Shown: in pieces, positions 59,823 through 64,000 of the stretch
How positions within the stretch are numbered: position 1 is the stretch's first letter
How the letters are laid out: the number at the start of each line of letters is the position of its first letter
Assembly: GCA_934747885.1 (NCBI GenBank)
Contig: CAKVHE010000002.1
Coordinates: forward strand, 62,001 to 126,000
Source: an uncultured Clostridia bacterium
GTDB lineage: Bacteria; Bacillota; Clostridia; Christensenellales; UBA1242
Direction of reading: 5' to 3'
DNA length: 64,000 bases
Made by a program: the position numbers and the translations under genes
The notes under the pieces: model-generated
The model's input: only the letters and a program-made list of their open reading frames with translations
What the model was told of the DNA's origin: nothing
Database searches by the model: none

Positions 59823-62285
59823 ATGCGTGCAGTAACTCAAAAGATAAATACATTTTTTCTTGTCACCACAAAAGTGGTGGCTCTTTTTGCTGTGATTGGC
59901 GTTTTGTTTTGCTTGATTGGTTGCGCACCGGCGGCCACTGAGGCAAAAGTGCAAGTGGAAGACAAAATTTATACTATTTCAAACACGCTTGCTGATGTTG
60001 CAATTTCGGTTGCTGATGAAAATTTTGATGGCGAGGTAAGTTGGGTAGACGCCAGTCAAATGCTTTTGCAGGGTGAACATAATTATGCTTATAGGCTTGA
60101 AAATTTTTCCACTGGCAAGTCGGTGCAAGGCGAGGCAAAAATTACGGCTTATAAACTTTTGGATGTAACTGGTACCACGTTTGCGGACAGAGAAATGAAA
60201 TACACCGGCAAAAATTTGCTTACGCAGCTATATGATGGCCACTTTGGCAACTTTGCCGTTAAATTAGAAGATAGACAATGTGTGATGGTTGGGGAATACT
60301 CCAACATAAAAGTAACTTTGCGCCCAATGGAAGATTTTGTATTGCTTTGTGATAGCGGAAATATTTGCAGCAGTGTGGACAGATTTTTTAATTTAACCAT
60401 AACAAAAAACGAACTTCCAAATGCGAGAATAGCTACTATAAACCAAATCTTTAATGGTAAAAATAATTATCCGAAAAATTTGATGGGTAATTTGGTGGAA
60501 AATGTAGACTACATAGGAACCTGGCAATACAAATCGCCTGCTAGTGATACTTTTGTGACCTTAAATAAACAAAACGGCACTTATGATATGACTATGGTAG
60601 GCGAATATAAATTTACGGCAGTTGGGCTTGGTGGATACGAGGGCAAAGCGGAAACTTTGCTAGTTGTTAAAAAAAATGTGCGCCAAATTGAAGATACCGG
60701 AACAATTTACGAAGTTGATTTTAGCGCTCAAAAAGAAAATGTTTTGCAAAACGCGCCACTTACCTTTGATTATGTAAATTGTAATGAAGGTGCGGCAACT
60801 GCGCCAAACGCGGATGGTGTTATTTTGTCGGGTGGAACTTATCTTATTGATGGCGACTTTAATAAAATTAACATTACGGCAGAGGCGGGAACAATTGTGA
60901 CGCTTGTATTAAAGGGCGCCCACCTTCCTTGCATAACTGCATCAAATGCGATTAAACTGATGGTAATGGTTGGCGCCGGCACCGAAAACAAGGTGGGTTA
61001 TATTAGCGCGCAAAATGCCGATGTGTATATTTTTGGAAGCGGAACGCTTTTAATAAATTCTGGCGATGTGGGAATAACTGCCGAAAAACTGCAAATAACC
61101 GAGGCCACGTTAAAAATTGAGTTTGCTTTGTCAGCAATAAATGCGTCCGTTGTGGCAATAAAAAACGCGGAAATTAGCCTTGATGGCGTGGCGCGAAATA
61201 CGCCAAGTGGTGGCGGAATAACTTCAATTGCTAGTGGTAAAAATGATGGTTCTATCACCATTATTGACACAGCCCTAAAATATAAAGGCTATGGCAATGC
61301 CCTTTACGCAAATGGTAATATTTGTGTTTTAGGTGGGCGCTATGAAGCGGAAATAGTAACAACTTTGGTGCCATTAAGTGCCGAAAATATGCAAAAATAC
61401 AACCTAGAAGAAAGTGACTTTAAGTTTGTAAAACGCGACGACAAGTTCTACCGAGTTACACTAAGAAAATATAAGGGGAACGAACTTCGTTATGCCTTAA
61501 GCCAGCGTGGGGTGGCGATTTATGCCAAAAACCCTAACAAAAACAAAGTAAGCGCAATTGTACTAAACACTGATATTAGCTTAAATGTTGTTGATCATGG
61601 CGTGGTTGCAAAATGTGGAAATGTGTTTGTGCTTGGTGGCAATATTCAAATTACCAGCATAAGCAATGCGTTTGCGCCAGATGGACTGTTGCAATTTGAA
61701 GGCGGAAATATTGAAGTGCTAAGTTCTCGCGAGGGCTATGAGGCGGGTTGCGTCAAAATTTTGGCGGGCAAACATAAAATTTTTGCTCAGGACGATGGTA
61801 TTAACGCGTCCGGAGATTTTTTGGGGCAAAACAGTATAATTATTTCGGGCGGCGAATTAACCATTAACGCACTCGCTGATGCGCTAGATTCAAACGGGCC
61901 AATTTTGATTTCGGGTGGGACGCAAACTTTGTTTAGTGCAAATGATGGAATAGATACCGCATTCGATGCAGATAACGGTTCGAAAATTGAGGGTGGCACC
62001 ACCTTTGCAACAACTGGATACGAACTAATTGAATTACCGGTAAAAAGTTGCACGCAAAACGTCTTGGTGGCGTCTTTTTGGCAGGAACTACCAGCAGAAA
62101 GCGCAATAAAAATAACGGACGAAGCCGGGCAAGTGGTTTTTGAAACCGTTTTGTTGAAAGATTGCAACACCATTATATTTAGCGCAAGTACTTTAAAAAT
62201 TGGAAGCAAGTACAATATCGTTTGTGGCGGCAAGGTGCTGGCAGAAATAACTATTACGCAAACCATAACTTTGTTTGGGGTATAA
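59823..62285 (+). CDS. Beta-helix lipoprotein, Cthe_2159-like (DUF4353) carbohydrate-binding type
   Basis: 820 residues from the ATG at 59823. Lipoprotein signal with lipobox LIGC at about residue 40. Residues 45-290 are beta-sandwich-like. From about 310 the protein has repeated short strands with Ile/Asn/Gly ladders. The C-terminal third carries GGNIQITS, DDGINASGDFLGQNSIIISGG, LTINALADALDSNGPILISGG and NDGIDTAFDADNG, the pattern of Cthe_2159-type polysaccharide-binding beta-helices, which often bind calcium through such Asp-rich turns. Probably a cell-surface polysaccharide-binding protein. The ligand is not shown. No strong terminator follows. Confidence 0.82.
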   Translation: MRAVTQKINTFFLVTTKVVALFAVIGVLFCLIGCAPAATEAKVQVEDKIYTISNTLADVAISVADENFDGEVSWVDASQMLLQGEHNYAYRLENFSTGKSVQGEAKITAYKLLDVTGTTFADREMKYTGKNLLTQLYDGHFGNFAVKLEDRQCVMVGEYSNIKVTLRPMEDFVLLCDSGNICSSVDRFFNLTITKNELPNARIATINQIFNGKNNYPKNLMGNLVENVDYIGTWQYKSPASDTFVTLNKQNGTYDMTMVGEYKFTAVGLGGYEGKAETLLVVKKNVRQIEDTGTIYEVDFSAQKENVLQNAPLTFDYVNCNEGAATAPNADGVILSGGTYLIDGDFNKINITAEAGTIVTLVLKGAHLPCITASNAIKLMVMVGAGTENKVGYISAQNADVYIFGSGTLLINSGDVGITAEKLQITEATLKIEFALSAINASVVAIKNAEISLDGVARNTPSGGGITSIASGKNDGSITIIDTALKYKGYGNALYANGNICVLGGRYEAEIVTTLVPLSAENMQKYNLEESDFKFVKRDDKFYRVTLRKYKGNELRYALSQRGVAIYAKNPNKNKVSAIVLNTDISLNVVDHGVVAKCGNVFVLGGNIQITSISNAFAPDGLLQFEGGNIEVLSSREGYEAGCVKILAGKHKIFAQDDGINASGDFLGQNSIIISGGELTINALADALDSNGPILISGGTQTLFSANDGIDTAFDADNGSKIEGGTTFATTGYELIELPVKSCTQNVLVASFWQELPAESAIKITDEAGQVVFETVLLKDCNTIIFSASTLKIGSKYNIVCGGKVLAEITITQTITLFGV

Positions 62286-62286
62286 C

Positions 62287-62315
62287 TTGCAAAATTTGCA
62301 TTAAATAGATATAAT
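62287..62315 (+). promoter_or_regulatory. Promoter of the glycosyltransferase operon
   Basis: TTGCAA, 17 bp, TATAAT. The -35 region contains the palindrome TGCAAAATTTGCA also found at the rpsF promoter. Confidence 0.7.
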
Positions 62316-62344
62316 AAAAAAGATAAAATTTTGGAGAAGAACAA

Positions 62345-63421
62345 ATGAACTTAGGTGATACCGTTCTGCTAATTCCATCGCTAGAACCAGACGAAAAATT
62401 GATTAAGCTGGTAAAGGAATTAAAAGAATTTAATTTTGAAAACATCGTAATTATAAATGACGGCAGTAATGAAAGCTATGACCCGATTTTTAATGAATTA
62501 AAAAATGATTATGGTTGCAAACTTTTTAAGCATTTTAAAAATTTGGGGAAGGGTCGAGCGCTTAAAACAGGCTTTGGTTTTATTTTAAATGAATTTCCTA
62601 ACGTAAAATATGTAGTTAGCTTAGATTCTGATGGACAACATACGCCCAAAGACGTTTTAAAGATGGTGGAGCAAATTTCAGCGGAAACTGAGCAAAATAT
62701 TTTGGTGCTTGGCACGCGTGAGTTTAAGCAAAAGCAGGTGCCTTTTAGGAGTAAGTTTGGGAACATTTTAACTCGAAATGTAATGAAAGTGTTGTGTGGG
62801 GTGTCGGTTACCGATACACAAACAGGGTTAAGAGCTTTTACTCGCTCTGATCTTATTGAATTTTTGGATGTCCCGGGTGAGCGCTTTGAATACGAACTTA
62901 ACATGTTGCTTGCAACCAAAGAGAAAGACATAAAAATCAAGGAATGCCCAATTGAAACCATTTATCTAGAAAATAACAAAAGTTCACATTTTAGACCTTT
63001 TAAGGATAGTTTAAGAATTTACAAACTGTTTTTTAAATTTATTGCGAGTTCATTGATTTCTTTTGTACTAGATTTTTTACTTTTTTATTTGTTTGTATTT
63101 TTAACCAAAAATTTAACTTATGCATATTACATTTACATTAGTACCATTGGCGCGCGAATAATCTCGGCGGTGTTTAACTATGCACTAAACAAAAAGAGCG
63201 TGTTTAAAAGTAAAAACAAGAATTCGGTCGCAGGAACCAAATATTTTATTTTGGCAGTGGCGATATTGATTTTGTCTGCGCTTGGAACAAATTTGTTTGT
63301 AAAGACTTGGCACTTTAATGAGTTGTTGGCAAAAATCATTGTAGATGGCACTTTGTTTGTGCTAAGTTTTGTTATACAACGTGAATTTATTTTTAATTGC
63401 AAAAGGAGAAAATCAAAATAA
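62345..63421 (+). CDS. Family 2 glycosyltransferase fused to a GtrA-like membrane domain
   Basis: 358 residues. GT-A domain about 1-225, with VIINDGSNES, the acidic DSDGQHTPKD (DxD-type metal/nucleotide site) and the acceptor-side DTQTGLRAFTR. It resembles polyprenyl-phosphate sugar transferases (DPM/GtrB type). From about 230 there are four membrane helices of the GtrA type (FIASSLISFVLDFLLFY...). GtrA/GtrB systems load a sugar on undecaprenyl phosphate and move it across the membrane to decorate wall polymers. GGAGAAG ribosome-binding site. It overlaps the next gene by one base (TAATG), which encodes a multi-membrane protein that would be the natural final transferase. Confidence 0.9.
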   Translation: MNLGDTVLLIPSLEPDEKLIKLVKELKEFNFENIVIINDGSNESYDPIFNELKNDYGCKLFKHFKNLGKGRALKTGFGFILNEFPNVKYVVSLDSDGQHTPKDVLKMVEQISAETEQNILVLGTREFKQKQVPFRSKFGNILTRNVMKVLCGVSVTDTQTGLRAFTRSDLIEFLDVPGERFEYELNMLLATKEKDIKIKECPIETIYLENNKSSHFRPFKDSLRIYKLFFKFIASSLISFVLDFLLFYLFVFLTKNLTYAYYIYISTIGARIISAVFNYALNKKSVFKSKNKNSVAGTKYFILAVAILILSALGTNLFVKTWHFNELLAKIIVDGTLFVLSFVIQREFIFNCKRRKSK

Positions 63422-64000
63422 TGTTCGCATTTATCGTTGCATTTGTTGTATTTTTGGCATTAGCAATTAACATTAAACTAAGGTATAAACTGAATTATGT
63501 TTATGCCTTTCCTTTTTCAGCCTTTTCAATTATTTTCGTTTTGTACTTATGCGGGCTTTTTAAGTGCTTAATTTTGGGTTCGGTTCTAGTTGTTGTGGGA
63601 GTGCTAATATTAACTTATTTAAACATTTTTAAAGCTAAAACAACTGTTAATTTAAAAGATATATTTAATCCAATATTTTTTGTAGTTATTGCTTTTGTGT
63701 GTGTAAATTTTGTAGTTTCTTGGGTTTGCAAAGCGCACAATTGGGATGAATTTTCGCATTGGGCACTGATTGTAAAAAATATGCATTATTACAACAATTT
63801 TGCAAATGGGGTAGAAACCAGCACGGTGTGCAATGGTTATCCACCGGCGGTATCACTGCTACTATATTTTTTCCAATTTTTTGGTAATGGTTTTTTTGAA
63901 GGTGGATTGTTTGTAACTTTAAACTTGTTAAACTTATGCTTGCTTTTGCCTTTATGTAAAAGTTTTGAAGAAAAGCCAACAATTGCTTCGGCGCTTTTGT
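63421..64000 (+). CDS. Multi-pass membrane protein, probable GT-C type glycosyltransferase (cut by the window edge)
   Basis: 193 residues seen, continuing past the window. About six hydrophobic segments. The loop with AHNWDEFSHWALIVKNMHYYNN has an acidic residue after the first membrane helices, as in GT-C lipid-linked sugar transferases, where a catalytic Asp/Glu sits in the first outer loop. It starts at the TAATG overlap with the GtrA-type gene, with an AAAGGAG site inside the upstream gene. The pairing suggests that it uses the lipid-linked sugar made by its neighbour. The family assignment is tentative because the C-terminal half is missing. Confidence 0.7.
   Translation, partial: MFAFIVAFVVFLALAINIKLRYKLNYVYAFPFSAFSIIFVLYLCGLFKCLILGSVLVVVGVLILTYLNIFKAKTTVNLKDIFNPIFFVVIAFVCVNFVVSWVCKAHNWDEFSHWALIVKNMHYYNNFANGVETSTVCNGYPPAVSLLLYFFQFFGNGFFEGGLFVTLNLLNLCLLLPLCKSFEEKPTIASALL

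Noticed and set aside
1..64000. tRNA, rRNA or CRISPR loci
   Set aside because: No cloverleaf with a TTCRA loop, rRNA core sequence or regularly spaced direct repeat of CRISPR size was recognised on either strand.

Overview
The window is a gene-dense, AT-leaning chromosomal segment of a Gram-positive-type bacterium, most likely an uncultured Clostridia-like member of the Bacillota. The evidence is sepF, a SipW/ER-type signal peptidase with SipW-type secreted proteins, GtrA and sugar-transferase envelope genes, a lipoprotein, and no outer-membrane genes. The standard code fits every reading frame, but none of the 44 complete genes I accept (leaving out one doubtful 55-codon leader ORF) stops at TGA: I count 32 TAA and 12 TAG.

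Layout: 1-1141 (-) is the start of a P-type ATPase. 1314-2319 is rpsF-ssb-rpsR. 2436-3930 is a two-gene operon of unknown, probably paralogous proteins. 4117-7568 is dut-rnhA and a large CvpA-like membrane protein. 7569-9654 holds a regulatory repeat, a G15 tract and surface protein A. serS (-) and dnaB (+) diverge at 11.0-11.2 kb. dnaB is followed by an alanyl-tRNA synthetase without its C-terminal domain and by a DUF4097-like surface protein. Next come a tiny zinc-ribbon protein, a lipid kinase, uvrB-uvrA, a 1254-residue papain-type surface protease (-) and a polysaccharide-deacetylase-like protein.

27.2-31.3 kb holds two small SipW-type secreted proteins, the second with codon use typical of very high expression, followed by a SipW-like signal peptidase with a long C-terminal extension. 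Then follow uppP (-), an O-antigen-ligase/sugar-transferase fusion, galE, tmk and rpoB-rpoC. Surface protein B (C-terminal Hint domain) lies at 43.8 kb, then groES-groEL (-), sepF and surface protein C at 49.7 kb. leuS-tyrS-HD-gltX, a nucleoside hydrolase/ribokinase pair, a dCMP deaminase, a beta-helix lipoprotein and two cell-envelope glycosylation genes complete the window.

The most striking feature is a dispersed family of exported proteins. A, B and C share an N-terminal half of about 220 residues and are each preceded by a near-identical element of about 150 bp (hairpin, promoter, operator-like inverted repeat), but they carry different C-terminal modules. A and C end in a C-type-lectin-like (DUF6273-like) tail whose 26 variable codons differ mainly at codon positions 1 and 2 while position 3 is mostly kept. 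That is the pattern expected of diversity-generating retroelement targets, although no reverse transcriptase or template repeat lies in the window. B instead ends in a Hint autoprocessing domain. The signal peptidase at 29.0 kb is the plausible processing enzyme for all five SipW-type proteins.
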